A DNA stretch of 64,000 nucleotides, taken from contig NZ_BNBM01000025.1 of assembly GCF_014655715.1 (NCBI RefSeq), positions 1-64,000 of the forward strand. The letters run 5' to 3'. The position numbers and the translations under genes were made by a program. The notes beneath the pieces were generated by a model. It ran no database searches, was not told where the DNA came from, and saw only the letters and a list, made by a program, of their open reading frames with translations. This DNA comes from Streptomyces lanatus (lineage in GTDB: Bacteria > Actinomycetota > Actinomycetes > Streptomycetales > Streptomycetaceae). Of this stretch, positions 39,740-48,759 are shown one piece after another (positions within the stretch are counted from its first letter, which is position 1; every line of letters starts with the position of its first letter).

Positions 39740-41008
39740 GTGAAGCTCCGTGTGCTTGCGGGCGTTTCCGCGCTGGTGATCGCCGGGGGCCTCAGTGCCT
39801 GCGGCAGTGGCTCGGAGTCGTCCGGCGACTCCGCCGACGGCAGGACCACGATCGATGTCTGGCTGATGCGCGACAGCGTCTCGGCGGAGTTCCAGAAGGA
39901 GTTCGTCGCGGGCTTCGAGAAGGCTCACCCCGACATCGAGGTGAAGGTCCAGATCCAGGAGTGGGACGGCATCGGCGAGAAGGTCACCGCCGCGCTCGCC
40001 AGCAATGACGCCCCGGACGTCATCGAGACGGGCAACACCCAGGTCGCCCAGTTCGCGCAGAGCGGCGGTCTGACGGACCTCAGCGGCAAGGTGGACGAGC
40101 TCGGGGGCGGCGACTGGCTCAAGGGGCTGGCGGAACCCGGGGCGTACGAGGGCAAGCAGTACGGCATCCCGTACTACGCGGCGAACCGGGTCGTGATCTA
40201 CCGGACCGATCTCTTCAAGAAGGCTGGTATCGACGCCGACGAGATCAAGACCCGGGATCAGTGGATCGAGGCGACGGAGAAGCTCAACTCCTCGGGCACA
40301 CAGGGCATCTACCTGCCGGGGCAGATGTGGTACGCGCTCGCCGGGTTCATCTGGGACGAGGGCGGCGACCTCGCCACCGGTTCCGGCGGCGACTGGAAGG
40401 GGGCGCTCGACACCCCGGAGGCGCTGCGCGGCATGGACTTCTATCAGCGGCTCCAGTCGCTCGGCAAGGGCCCCAAGGACGCCGACGAGGCTCAGCCGCC
40501 GCAGGCCGAGGTCATGGCCAAGGGGCAGGTGGCGCAGATCATCTCGACGCCCGGCGGCGCCAACGTGGTCACCGAGAACAATCCCGAACTCAAGGGCAGG
40601 CTCGGCTACTTCCCCATCCCGGGCAAGTCCGCCGCACAGCCCGGTTCGGTGTTCATCGGCGGCTCCGACCTCGTCATCCCGGCGGCGTCCGGCAAGCAGG
40701 ACGCGGCCTTCACGTTCGTCAAGGAGCTCACCGGTGACGCCTGGCAGCGCAAGCTCGCCGCCGCCATGAGCTACGTACCGAACAAGACGACCCTCGCCGA
40801 CGCGGTCGCCTCCGATCCGGGCGCCTCCGCGATGGCGGCGGGTGCCGCCGTGGGCCGGGCGACGCCCAACACCCCCGGCTGGGCCGCCGTGGAGGCGAAG
40901 AACCCGATCAAGGACTACATGACGGCCGTGCTCACCGGTGCCGATGCCAAGTCGGAGGCGGCGAAGGCGTCCGCGGCGATCACGGCGGCGATGAAGACCG
41001 GTTCCTGA
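39740..41008 (+). CDS. Sugar ABC transporter substrate-binding lipoprotein (DasA-like)
   Basis: 422 residues. Signal peptide with lipobox LSAC at Cys21. Type I sugar-binding protein: TTIDVWLMRDSVSAEFQKEF, APDVIETGNTQVAQFA, YGIPYYAANRVVIYRTDLFKKAGI and GGSDLVIPAASGKQ. The DVIETGNT and PYYA segments resemble DasA (N,N'-diacetylchitobiose binding). Followed by two permeases and a GH20 hexosaminidase, but no ATPase gene; such systems usually share the MsiK ATPase encoded elsewhere. AAGGGG precedes GTG 39740. The substrate is probably a beta-linked amino-sugar disaccharide (inference). Confidence 0.9.
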   Translation: MKLRVLAGVSALVIAGGLSACGSGSESSGDSADGRTTIDVWLMRDSVSAEFQKEFVAGFEKAHPDIEVKVQIQEWDGIGEKVTAALASNDAPDVIETGNTQVAQFAQSGGLTDLSGKVDELGGGDWLKGLAEPGAYEGKQYGIPYYAANRVVIYRTDLFKKAGIDADEIKTRDQWIEATEKLNSSGTQGIYLPGQMWYALAGFIWDEGGDLATGSGGDWKGALDTPEALRGMDFYQRLQSLGKGPKDADEAQPPQAEVMAKGQVAQIISTPGGANVVTENNPELKGRLGYFPIPGKSAAQPGSVFIGGSDLVIPAASGKQDAAFTFVKELTGDAWQRKLAAAMSYVPNKTTLADAVASDPGASAMAAGAAVGRATPNTPGWAAVEAKNPIKDYMTAVLTGADAKSEAAKASAAITAAMKTGS

Positions 41009-41048
41009 GCCCTCCCTCGTCCGCCGCGCACGGAAAGGAGACGACGTC

Positions 41049-42032
41049 GTGACGGTCATCCGCGAAACCGGCGCGCCCCCCGCGCCGCCCGCGCCGCTCA
41101 GCCGGCCGTCCCGGGGCCGCCCCGCCCTGCCGCGCCGGCGCCGCGGCGGCGGAGTCTGGCCCTATCTGCTGGTCGCCCCCACGCTTCTGGGCACGCTCTA
41201 TCTGCTCGTGTATCCCCTGGCCCGCGCGGTGCTGATCTCGCTCCAGGACTTCCAGCTGCGTCAACTCATCCTGGGCGACGCCCCGTTCGTGGGGCTGCGG
41301 AACTACCGGACCCTGCTGACGGACGACCGGTTCTGGGAGGTCGTACGGCGCACGTTCCTGTTCATGGCCGTCAGCGTCGTGCTGATCATGGTGTTCGCCA
41401 CGCTGGTCGCCCTGATGATCGAGCGCCTGGGCCGGGTGGCGCGTACGACCGTGCTGAGCGCGCTCGTGCTGGCCTGGGCGATGCCGGTGATCGCCGCCAC
41501 GACGGTCTTCCAGTGGCTGTTCCATTCGGAGTTCGGCGTCGTCAACTGGGCGCTCCAGCAGCTGGGATTCGGCTCGTTCGAGCGGTATCCCTGGTTCGCG
41601 CACGGAACGGCCGCCTTCACGATCCTGGTGCTGCTGGTGGTCTGGCAGTCGGTGCCGTTCGCGGCGATCACCCTGTACTCGGCGCTGGTCACGGTGCCGA
41701 CGGAGCTGTACGAGTCGGCGCGTATCGACGGTGCGTCCGCGCGGCGGGTGTTCAGCGCCGTCACGTTCCCGATGATCCGGCCGATCTTCATGCTGGTGCT
41801 GTCGCTGGAGGTCATCTGGACCTTCAAGGCGTTCGTGCAGATCTGGGTGATGACGAACGGCGGCCCGGGCGACGCCACGACCACGCTGCCCGTCTACGCC
41901 GTGCAGACCGCTCTGTCGAGCCAGCGCTACGACCTGGGCTCGGCGGCCTCGATGGTCTCCGTACTGATGATGGCCACGGTGCTCGTCCTCTACTTCCGTC
42001 AGATGTTCCGTCAGGAGAGCGAGGCCCCATGA
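41049..42032 (+). CDS. Sugar ABC transporter permease 1
   Basis: 327 residues, MalF/UgpA-type permease with six membrane segments after a basic, proline-rich N-terminus (about 1-35). The coupling motif is in ELYESARIDGASARRVFSAV, close to EAAxDGAxxxxxFxxI. It pairs with the next gene, whose ATG overlaps this stop (ATGA), to form the heterodimeric channel. The GTG start lies 40 bp after the binding-protein gene, preceded by AAGGAG. DasB is the closest comparison known to me. Confidence 0.92.
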   Translation: MTVIRETGAPPAPPAPLSRPSRGRPALPRRRRGGGVWPYLLVAPTLLGTLYLLVYPLARAVLISLQDFQLRQLILGDAPFVGLRNYRTLLTDDRFWEVVRRTFLFMAVSVVLIMVFATLVALMIERLGRVARTTVLSALVLAWAMPVIAATTVFQWLFHSEFGVVNWALQQLGFGSFERYPWFAHGTAAFTILVLLVVWQSVPFAAITLYSALVTVPTELYESARIDGASARRVFSAVTFPMIRPIFMLVLSLEVIWTFKAFVQIWVMTNGGPGDATTTLPVYAVQTALSSQRYDLGSAASMVSVLMMATVLVLYFRQMFRQESEAP

Positions 42033-42868
42033 GTTCCGTGCGCCCGCGCCTTCGCCGGGTCCCGCTGCACATCGCCGCCACGGCGACGGTGGTGATCTGT
42101 CTCTTCCCCGTGTACTGGATGGTCGCCACCGCGTTCAAGCCGAACCGGGACATCCAGTCGAGCAGTCCCCAACTCCTGCCCCGGACCTGGACGTTGGACC
42201 ACTTCCGGGCCGCCGTCGACGCCGACGGGTTCGCGCTGTTCTGGCGCAACAGCATCCTGGTGACGCTGAGCGCGGTCCTGCTGTCGCTGGTCGTCGCGCT
42301 CGGGGCGGCGTTCGCGGTGGCCCGGCTGCGCTGGCGGGGCAGGCGGCAGTTCATGCTGATGGTGTTCATCGCGCAGATGGCGCCGTGGGAGGCGCTGATC
42401 ATCCCGGTGTACATCATCTCCCGCGACACCGGCATGCTCGACCGGCTGCCCACCCTGACGCTGGTCTACTTCATGATGACGCTGCCGTTCACCATCGTGG
42501 TGCTGCGCGGCTTCATCGCCGCGATTCCGCCGGAGCTGGAGGAGGCGGCACAGGTCGACGGCTGCACGCGGCCGAGCGCCTTCCGTCACATCGCGTTTCC
42601 CCTCCTCGCACCGGGGCTCATGGCCACGTCACTCTTCGGTTTCATCACCGCCTGGAACGAGTTCGCGTACGCCAACTTCCTGATCATCAAGCATCAGGAC
42701 AGCCGCACCCTGCCCGTATGGCTGTCCTCCTTCCAGAACGTCTTCGGCACGGACTGGGGCGCCACCATGGCCGCCTCGACGCTCTTCGCCCTTCCCGCGC
42801 TGGCCGTGTTCCTGCTGCTCCAGCGCCATGTGACGGCCGGCTTCGCGGCCGGCGCCGTCAAAGGCTGA
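42029..42868 (+). CDS. Sugar ABC transporter permease 2
   Basis: 279 residues, MalG/UgpE-type permease with six membrane segments. The coupling motif is in ELEEAAQVDGCTRPSAFRHI, and the family ending LLLQRHVTAGFAAGAVKG is intact. WNEFAYANFLI is the usual segment before the last helices. The 4-bp overlap with permease 1 indicates coupled translation. Counterpart of DasC. The hexosaminidase gene begins 21 bp downstream. Confidence 0.92.
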   Translation: MSSVRPRLRRVPLHIAATATVVICLFPVYWMVATAFKPNRDIQSSSPQLLPRTWTLDHFRAAVDADGFALFWRNSILVTLSAVLLSLVVALGAAFAVARLRWRGRRQFMLMVFIAQMAPWEALIIPVYIISRDTGMLDRLPTLTLVYFMMTLPFTIVVLRGFIAAIPPELEEAAQVDGCTRPSAFRHIAFPLLAPGLMATSLFGFITAWNEFAYANFLIIKHQDSRTLPVWLSSFQNVFGTDWGATMAASTLFALPALAVFLLLQRHVTAGFAAGAVKG

Positions 42869-42889
42869 CCCGACCCCCGGGAGACAGTT

Positions 42890-44374
42890 GTGCCCGCATC
42901 CTCACTGCTGCCCCGCCCCACCGAAGCCCGAGCCGGAACAGGGCACTTCACGTTCACGCCCGCTACGTGCCTACGCATCGGCGAGGGCACCGAGCCCGCC
43001 GCCCGGCTGCTGCGCACCTTGCTCGCCCCCGCGACCGGGCTCCCCCTGCACCCCGCCGCCGACGGAACCCTCGCCCTCACCCTCGACCCGGCCCTCACCG
43101 ACCTGGGCGACGAAGGCTACGGCCTGACGGTCGACCCGGACTCGGTCCTGCTGCGCGCCGCCCACCTCACCGGGCTGTTGCGTGGAGTGCAGACGATCCG
43201 TCAACTCCTGCCCGCCTCCGCCCTTTCTGTCTCGCCCCAGCGCGGTCTGCGCTGGTCACTGCCCTGTGTGGAGATCACGGACGTCCCCCGGCACCGCTGG
43301 CGCGGGGCGATGCTCGATGTGGCCCGGCACTTCCAGCCGGTGTCGTATCTGCGCCGCTACGTCGATCTGCTCGCCCTGCACAAGATCAACGTCTTTCATC
43401 TGCACCTGACCGACGATCAGGGATGGCGGATGCCGGTCGCGGCGTACCCCAAGCTCACCGAGATCGGCGGCCACCGCGCCCCGCCGATGCCGGGCGGCGG
43501 GGCGTACACGCGCTCCGAGCTGGCGGACCTGGTGGAGTACGCGGCCGCGCGCGGCATCACCGTGCTGCCCGAGATCGAGATGCCGGGTCACGTCCGGGCC
43601 GCCCTGGCCGCCTATCCGCAGCTGGGGAACCGTCCCGAGCGCGCTCTGGACGTGTGGACCAGGTGGGGCGTGTGCGACACCGTCCTCGGGGTGCACGAGG
43701 AGGTCTTCGACTTCTGCCGCACGGTGCTGGAAGAGGTCATGGACGTCTTCCCCTCCCCCTACGTCCACATCGGCGGCGAGGAGTGCCCGGTCACCGAATG
43801 GGAGGAGAGCCCGCGGGCCAGGGCGCGTGCCCGGGAGGCGGGTCTGAGTGGTCCCGCCGCGCTGCACGGGTGGTTCCTCGGGCGGATCGGGGCGTTCCTG
43901 GTGCGCAACGGGCGGCGCCCGGTCGGCTGGGCCGAGACCGGCGCCGAGCTGCCCGCCGACTTCACCGTGATGGCCTGGCGCGACCCCGCCCACGCCCTCG
44001 CCGCCGCCGGACGCGGCCATGACGTGATCAACGCCCATCACCGGGCGACGTACTTGGACTATCCGCAGAGCGACCGGCCCGAGGAGCCGCCGGGCCAACC
44101 GGGCGCCGTCGTCGGCCTCCGGGACGTACACGCCCACGATCCCGTCCCCGAAGGAGCGGCTCCGGATACGGCCGCCCGGGTGCTGGGCGCCCAGACCCAG
44201 CTGTGGACCGAGTACGCGACGACGCCCGCCCGCCTGGAGTACCTGACCTATCCCCGCCTGTGCGCCCTGGCCGACCGCACCTGGAGCGGCCCCACCCCGT
44301 GGGCCGACTTCCGCTCCCGCCTGGACCGGCACACGGCACGCCTCGACGCGCTGGAGGTGAGCCGACACCCCTGA
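42890..44374 (+). CDS. GH20 beta-N-acetylhexosaminidase
   Basis: 494 residues with no signal peptide, so probably cytoplasmic and acting on imported disaccharides. An N-terminal GH20b-like domain (about 1-125) precedes the TIM-barrel (RHFQPVSYLRRYVDLLALHK, NVFHLHLTDDQGWRMP, ITVLPEIEMPGHVRAALAA). The catalytic signature at about 293-298 reads HIGGEE where most GH20 enzymes have HxGGDE, so the polarising Asp is replaced by Glu. The general-acid Glu is kept. This variant may mark a subfamily. GTG start 21 bp after permease 2, same operon. It should release GlcNAc from chitobiose-like sugars. Confidence 0.9.
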   Translation: MPASSLLPRPTEARAGTGHFTFTPATCLRIGEGTEPAARLLRTLLAPATGLPLHPAADGTLALTLDPALTDLGDEGYGLTVDPDSVLLRAAHLTGLLRGVQTIRQLLPASALSVSPQRGLRWSLPCVEITDVPRHRWRGAMLDVARHFQPVSYLRRYVDLLALHKINVFHLHLTDDQGWRMPVAAYPKLTEIGGHRAPPMPGGGAYTRSELADLVEYAAARGITVLPEIEMPGHVRAALAAYPQLGNRPERALDVWTRWGVCDTVLGVHEEVFDFCRTVLEEVMDVFPSPYVHIGGEECPVTEWEESPRARARAREAGLSGPAALHGWFLGRIGAFLVRNGRRPVGWAETGAELPADFTVMAWRDPAHALAAAGRGHDVINAHHRATYLDYPQSDRPEEPPGQPGAVVGLRDVHAHDPVPEGAAPDTAARVLGAQTQLWTEYATTPARLEYLTYPRLCALADRTWSGPTPWADFRSRLDRHTARLDALEVSRHP

Positions 44375-44445
44375 AGCCGCAGCACGGCACGGCCCCGGTC
44401 CCCCGGGCCCGCCGTACCCCCCACCTCGTACCGGAAGGAATCAGC

Positions 44446-45909
44446 ATGAAGCCCATCAGCGTGAAACCGATGCGTACGAAGCCCCCTGCCCGTTCGAGCC
44501 GGCTGCGTGTCGCCGCCGCCGTCACCGTGGTCATGGCCCTGGGCACCGCCGGACTCGCCGCGCTGCCCGGCACGGCGAGCGCCGCCGCCGACAACGTCAC
44601 GGTCCAGTACCGGACCAGCGCCACGGGCGCCACCGCGGACCAGTCCGAGCCCTGGCTCAAGGTCAGGAACACCGGCGGCGGCACCGTCCAGCTCAGCGAC
44701 GTCAAGATCCGCTACTACTTCAAGGCCGACTCGGCCGGTGCCACCTACCGCTTCGCCTGTTCCTGGGCGGTCAAGGGCTGCGCCAACATCACCGGCACAT
44801 TCGGCACGCTGGCCAACCCCACGGCCACGGCGGACCGTTACCTGGACATCGGCTTCACCGGCGGGGCGGGCACCCTCGCCCCCGGCGCCGACACCGGCGA
44901 CATGCAGCTGCGCTTCCACCGCTCGGACTGGCAGTCGCTCAAGCAGAGCGACGACTACTCCTTCGGCGCTTCCCAGACGTCGTACGCCGACTGGTCGAAG
45001 ATCACTGCCCAGCTGTCCGGCAACACGGTGTGGGGCACGGCCCCCGAGGGCAACGACCCGACCGATCCCCCCACCGACCCGCCCACGGATCCCCCGGCCG
45101 AGGGGCAGAGCCTGTTCGACGACTTCAACTACAGCAGCTCCAGCGACCCGAAGATCGGAGCGAACGGCTGGAGCGTCCGCTCCAACTCCGGCGGCCCGGG
45201 GGTGCCCGGCGCCACCTGGTCCCCGGAGAACGTCACCTTCGCGAGCACCGGCGGCAACTCGGTGATGAACCTGCGGACGTCGACGGCGGGGACGGCCGAG
45301 TCGACGAAGCAGACCGAAGTCCTCACCAAGGCCATGAAGTTCAAGAACGGCACCTACGCCGCACGGGTCCGGTTCTCCGACGCGCCGCTGTCCGGCCCCG
45401 ACGGCGACCACCTCGTCCAGACCTTCTTCACCATCAACGACCTCAAGGCACCCATGGCCGACGACTACGCGGAGTACGACTTCGAGTATCTGCCCAACGG
45501 AGGCTGGGGCGAGCCGGCGAACATCCTCTACACGACGTCCTGGGAAACGTACAACCCCGACCCGTGGCAGGCCGTCAACCAGCACACCGAGTCCCGCCAG
45601 AGCTACGCCGGCTGGCACGACCTGGTGCTCACGATCGACAACAGCAGCATCAAGTACTACGTCGACGGCCAGCCCTTCGGCACTCATGACGCCGCTTACC
45701 TGCCCGAGCGCCCCATGTCCATCAACTTCAATCAGTGGCTGATCGACCTCGCGGGCCAGACGAGCAGCACTGCCCGTGCCTACGACGAGCAGGTCGACTA
45801 CGTCCTGCACGTCAAGGACCAGGTCCTGACGCCGGCCCAGGTGACGAGCAAGGTGAACGCCTACCGCACGGCGGGCACGGCCTTCGAGGACACCGTGCCG
45901 GGCAGCTAG
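44446..45909 (+). CDS. Secreted CBM3-like plus GH16-like polysaccharide-active protein
   Basis: 487 residues. An unusually long signal region (about 1-47; basic start, core VAAAVTVVMALGTAGLAALP, cleavage after ASA). A CBM3-like domain (about 48-195; SEPWLKVRNTGGGTVQLSDV) is joined by a linker with three PTDPP-type repeats (about 205-217) to a beta-sandwich (about 220-460). YAEYDFEYLP there carries an ExDxE pattern typical of GH16 active sites. It probably binds cellulose or chitin and cleaves a beta-glucan; substrate unknown. ATG 44446 follows GGAAGGAA. It is 71 bp after the hexosaminidase, likely the same regulon. Confidence 0.8.
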   Translation: MKPISVKPMRTKPPARSSRLRVAAAVTVVMALGTAGLAALPGTASAAADNVTVQYRTSATGATADQSEPWLKVRNTGGGTVQLSDVKIRYYFKADSAGATYRFACSWAVKGCANITGTFGTLANPTATADRYLDIGFTGGAGTLAPGADTGDMQLRFHRSDWQSLKQSDDYSFGASQTSYADWSKITAQLSGNTVWGTAPEGNDPTDPPTDPPTDPPAEGQSLFDDFNYSSSSDPKIGANGWSVRSNSGGPGVPGATWSPENVTFASTGGNSVMNLRTSTAGTAESTKQTEVLTKAMKFKNGTYAARVRFSDAPLSGPDGDHLVQTFFTINDLKAPMADDYAEYDFEYLPNGGWGEPANILYTTSWETYNPDPWQAVNQHTESRQSYAGWHDLVLTIDNSSIKYYVDGQPFGTHDAAYLPERPMSINFNQWLIDLAGQTSSTARAYDEQVDYVLHVKDQVLTPAQVTSKVNAYRTAGTAFEDTVPGS

Positions 45910-45931
45910 GCGATGGCCCCGGTACGGTCGC

Positions 45932-46384
45932 TCAGCCGTTGGGCCGCAGCGTCCACACCACGGTCATCTCACCCGTGACAGCTCCGTCCTCGCGGTGGAT
46001 GGCGATGTCGACCGGGAACTCCGGCCGTCCACCCTCATCGAGCTCGGCGACCACCTCGGCCACCGGACGGCCGAGGGTCGCCGTGGCCGTCACCGGACCC
46101 ATGGCGAGCTTCTTGTAGCCGATCTCGGCCCGCACCGCGAGCGGCACCGCACGGGAGAGCTGGTCACCGAAGGCCTTGAGCACGATGGCACCGCTGGCGG
46201 ACTCGGCCAGGGTGAACATGGCGCCGGCATGCGGGCCGCCGATGTGGTTGTGGTAGTCCGGCTGGTCCGGCAGCCGCAGCACGGCGCGCTCCGGGGTGAC
46301 TTCGACGAACTCCAGGTTCAGGGTCCGCACCATCGGAACGGCGGCGGCAAGCATTTCGCCCATCGAGGCGCTCTCAACTGTCAT
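45932..46384 (-). CDS. Hot-dog-fold thioesterase-like protein (DUF4442 type)
   Basis: 150 residues, one hot-dog domain: LPDQPDYHNHIGGPHAGAMFTLAESASG is the core helix region, shown in parts as HNHIGGPHAGAMF. AEIGYKKLAMGPVTATA forms the sheet. Members hydrolyse acyl-CoA thioesters or bind acyl chains; substrate unknown. ATG 46384 lies 7 nt after TAACAT (leaderless). Convergent with the secreted glycosidase. Confidence 0.82.
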   Translation of the reverse strand: MTVESASMGEMLAAAVPMVRTLNLEFVEVTPERAVLRLPDQPDYHNHIGGPHAGAMFTLAESASGAIVLKAFGDQLSRAVPLAVRAEIGYKKLAMGPVTATATLGRPVAEVVAELDEGGRPEFPVDIAIHREDGAVTGEMTVVWTLRPNG

Positions 46385-46525
46385 GCGCAAGATGTTACCC
46401 ACGAGTAGGAGGTCGGCTGATGCAGTTGTGACGAGCGTCGCATCACCAAGGTCCGTACGGGGCGCATGCGCCCGTGACCTGCGGCCCGCTTGGCAAACCG
46501 AGGGCCGGGCGGCGATAGTCGGGCG

Positions 46526-47842
46526 GTGAAGTCCGCCGCCGATCTCCCCCGCCGATCCCGCCGTCCTCGCCGCCCCGCCTGGGCGGGCCGCACCTACAGC
46601 CTGCTGACCGCCTCCGCGTTCGTGACGAACCTCGGCAGTCATGGCGCGCTGATCGCCGCGGCGTTCGCGGTGCTGGAGGCGGGCGGCGACGGTGGCGACG
46701 TGGGCCTGGTGGCCGCCGCACGCACCCTGCCGCTGGTGCTGTTCCTGCTGATCGGCGGCGCCGTGGCGGACCGCCTCCCCCGGCACCGGGTCATGGTCGC
46801 GGCCAACGCTCTGAACTGCCTCTCGCAGGCCGCCTTCGCCGTACTGGTCCTCGCTGGCGAGCCCCGGCTGTGGCAGATGATGCTGCTCACCGCCCTCGGC
46901 GGCACCGGCCAGGCGTTCTTCAGCCCGGCCGCCGAGGGCATGCTGCTGTCCTCGGTCCAGGGGGAGCAGGCGAGCCGGGCCTTCGCCGTGTTCCGGATGG
47001 CAATGCAGGGTGCGGCGGTGGGCGGTGCCGCGCTGGGCGGCGCGATGGTGGCCGCGATCGGTCCCGGCTGGGTGCTGGCGGCGGACGCGGTGGCCTTCGC
47101 GGTCGCCGGGGCGATGCGGGCCTTCCTCGATGTGAGTCACATTCCGCGGCGCACGCCGGGCGGCGGCATGCTCGCCGATCTGCGGGAGGGCTGGCGGGAG
47201 TTCGCCGGGCGGCCGTGGCTGTGGGGCATCGTCGTCCAGTTCTCCCTCGCCAACGCGGTCGTGGCCGCGGCCGACGCGGTCTACGGTCCGCTCGTCGCCC
47301 GGGACCATCTGGGCGGGGCGGGCCCCTGGGGCCTGGCGCTGGGCTTCTTCGGGGCGGGCACGGTCGCGGGCGCCCTGCTGATGACCCGCTGGAAGCCGCG
47401 CCGCCTGCTTCTCGCGGGCACCCTGTGCGTCTTCCCGCTCGCCCTGCCCTCCGCCGCGCTCGCCGTACCGGTGCCGATCACCGTGCTGTGCGCAGTGATG
47501 TTCCTGACCGGCGTGACCCTGGAGGTGTTCGGTGTCTCCTGGATGACCGCGCTCCATCAGGAGATACCGGAGGACAAGCTGTCCCGGGTCGCCGCCTACG
47601 ACTGGTTCGGCTCCGTCGCCATGGTTCCGCTGGCGACGGCCCTGGCCGGCCCGGCGGAGTCGGCGTTCGGGCGCACCTCGGCGCTGTGGGGCTGCGCCGT
47701 GCTCATCGTGGTGGTCACGGCGGCGGTGCTGTGCGTTCCTGACGTACGGAATCTACGGCGCCGTAGCAAGGAGGTCGCCGTCTCGCCGAGCGAGCAGGCC
47801 ACCTCAGCCGATACCGAAAGCCCCGTCCGGGGGCTCGGGTGA
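46526..47842 (+). CDS. MFS-family exporter
   Basis: 438 residues with twelve predicted membrane segments. The MFS loop 2-3 motif is GGAVADRLPRHRVMV. Resembles enterobactin-exporter/multidrug-type MFS proteins in actinomycetes. Substrate unknown. GTG 46526 lies 6 nt after GATAGT, so a leaderless start is preferred to the upstream ATG 46490. The last 39 bp overlap the end of the convergent spermidine synthase-like gene. Confidence 0.88.
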   Translation: MKSAADLPRRSRRPRRPAWAGRTYSLLTASAFVTNLGSHGALIAAAFAVLEAGGDGGDVGLVAAARTLPLVLFLLIGGAVADRLPRHRVMVAANALNCLSQAAFAVLVLAGEPRLWQMMLLTALGGTGQAFFSPAAEGMLLSSVQGEQASRAFAVFRMAMQGAAVGGAALGGAMVAAIGPGWVLAADAVAFAVAGAMRAFLDVSHIPRRTPGGGMLADLREGWREFAGRPWLWGIVVQFSLANAVVAAADAVYGPLVARDHLGGAGPWGLALGFFGAGTVAGALLMTRWKPRRLLLAGTLCVFPLALPSAALAVPVPITVLCAVMFLTGVTLEVFGVSWMTALHQEIPEDKLSRVAAYDWFGSVAMVPLATALAGPAESAFGRTSALWGCAVLIVVVTAAVLCVPDVRNLRRRSKEVAVSPSEQATSADTESPVRGLG

Positions 47843-48649
47843 CGGCACCGCGTCCGCGTCCCGCGCCGGCCGCGCCCCGCCGATGAACTCCCGCAGGGCA
47901 GCCCCTTGTTCGACCCGGGCCGGAAACGCGTCGGAGGCGGTGCGCCTGGCGAGCGCGGCCGTGTCGACGGGGTGGTGCGAGGCGACCAGTACGGCGTTCC
48001 CGAATCGCCGCCCTCGCAGCACGCCCGGCTCGGCGATCAGGGCGAGTTCCTCGAACTCCGTGGCGAAGTTGGCGAGTTGGGACCGCAGAAAGGCGAACGG
48101 CGCGGCATCCGCGAGGTTGGCGAGGTAGACCCCGCCACGCCTGAGCACCCGCGCCGCCTCCCGGGCGTACTCGACGGACGTCAGCTGCGCGGGCACCCGG
48201 GAGCCACCGAACACGTCGGCGACGAGGATGTCGGCCGATGCGGTGGGGGCGGCTTCGATCCAAGCGCGCGCGTCGGCGGCGTGCAGCGCTATACCGGCCC
48301 CCTCGGGCAACGGCAGCTGCTCGACGATCAGCTCCAGCAACCCCCGGTCGGCCTCGACGACGTCCTGCCGGGAACCGGGCCGGGTGGCGGCCACATAGCG
48401 GGGCAGGGTGAGGGCCCCACCGCCGAGATGCAGCACATCCACGGCCAGCCCGGCGTCCACGACGGTGTCGAGTACGTGCCCGAGCCGGCGGGCGTACTCG
48501 AACTCCAGGTGCGTGGGCTCGTCCAGATCGACATACGACTGGGGAGCCCCGTCCACGGTCAGCAGCCAGGCCCGCTTGCGATCGACGTCGGGCATGAGCT
48601 TGGCGAAGCCGTAGTCGGTGGTCCTGGCGACAGGTATGGAGTCGTTCAC
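47804..48649 (-). CDS. Spermidine synthase-like methyltransferase-fold protein
   Basis: 281 residues. The Rossmann-like core has DVLHLGGGALTLPRYVAATR (the glycine-rich SAM/dcSAM loop), DVVEADRGLLELI with the acidic residue after strand 2, HAADARAWIEA and ADILVADVFGGSRVP. Such stand-alone proteins are related to polyamine synthases but many lack proven activity. GTG 48649 follows GACAAT by 6 nt. Tail overlap of 39 bp with the MFS gene. Confidence 0.82.
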   Translation of the reverse strand: MNDSIPVARTTDYGFAKLMPDVDRKRAWLLTVDGAPQSYVDLDEPTHLEFEYARRLGHVLDTVVDAGLAVDVLHLGGGALTLPRYVAATRPGSRQDVVEADRGLLELIVEQLPLPEGAGIALHAADARAWIEAAPTASADILVADVFGGSRVPAQLTSVEYAREAARVLRRGGVYLANLADAAPFAFLRSQLANFATEFEELALIAEPGVLRGRRFGNAVLVASHHPVDTAALARRTASDAFPARVEQGAALREFIGGARPARDADAVPSPEPPDGAFGIG

Positions 48650-48680
48650 TCCCCCATTGTCGGTGAGAGTGCCGACCTGA

Positions 48681-48733
48681 GGGGCGCGGGGCTGTATCGA
48701 CATGCGGCTCCGCCGCGTGGCGCGACCAGCCAC
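48681..48733 (-). repeat. Dispersed GC-rich intergenic repeat, copy 2
   Basis: Reverse-complement copy of the element at 7720-7772, with a handful of differences. It sits 27 bp downstream of the tuf stop and upstream of the spermidine synthase-like gene, and can fold through GCGGCTCCGCCGC. It may end the tuf transcript. Confidence 0.75.
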
Positions 48734-48759
48734 GCCGGCCCCGCGGTCCCCCACCGACC

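Noticed and set aside
38632..45909. Naming the sugar cluster dasR-dasABC-dasD
   Set aside because: Layout is the same and motifs are similar, but the regulator and binding protein seem too different from the known Das proteins to transfer the names.
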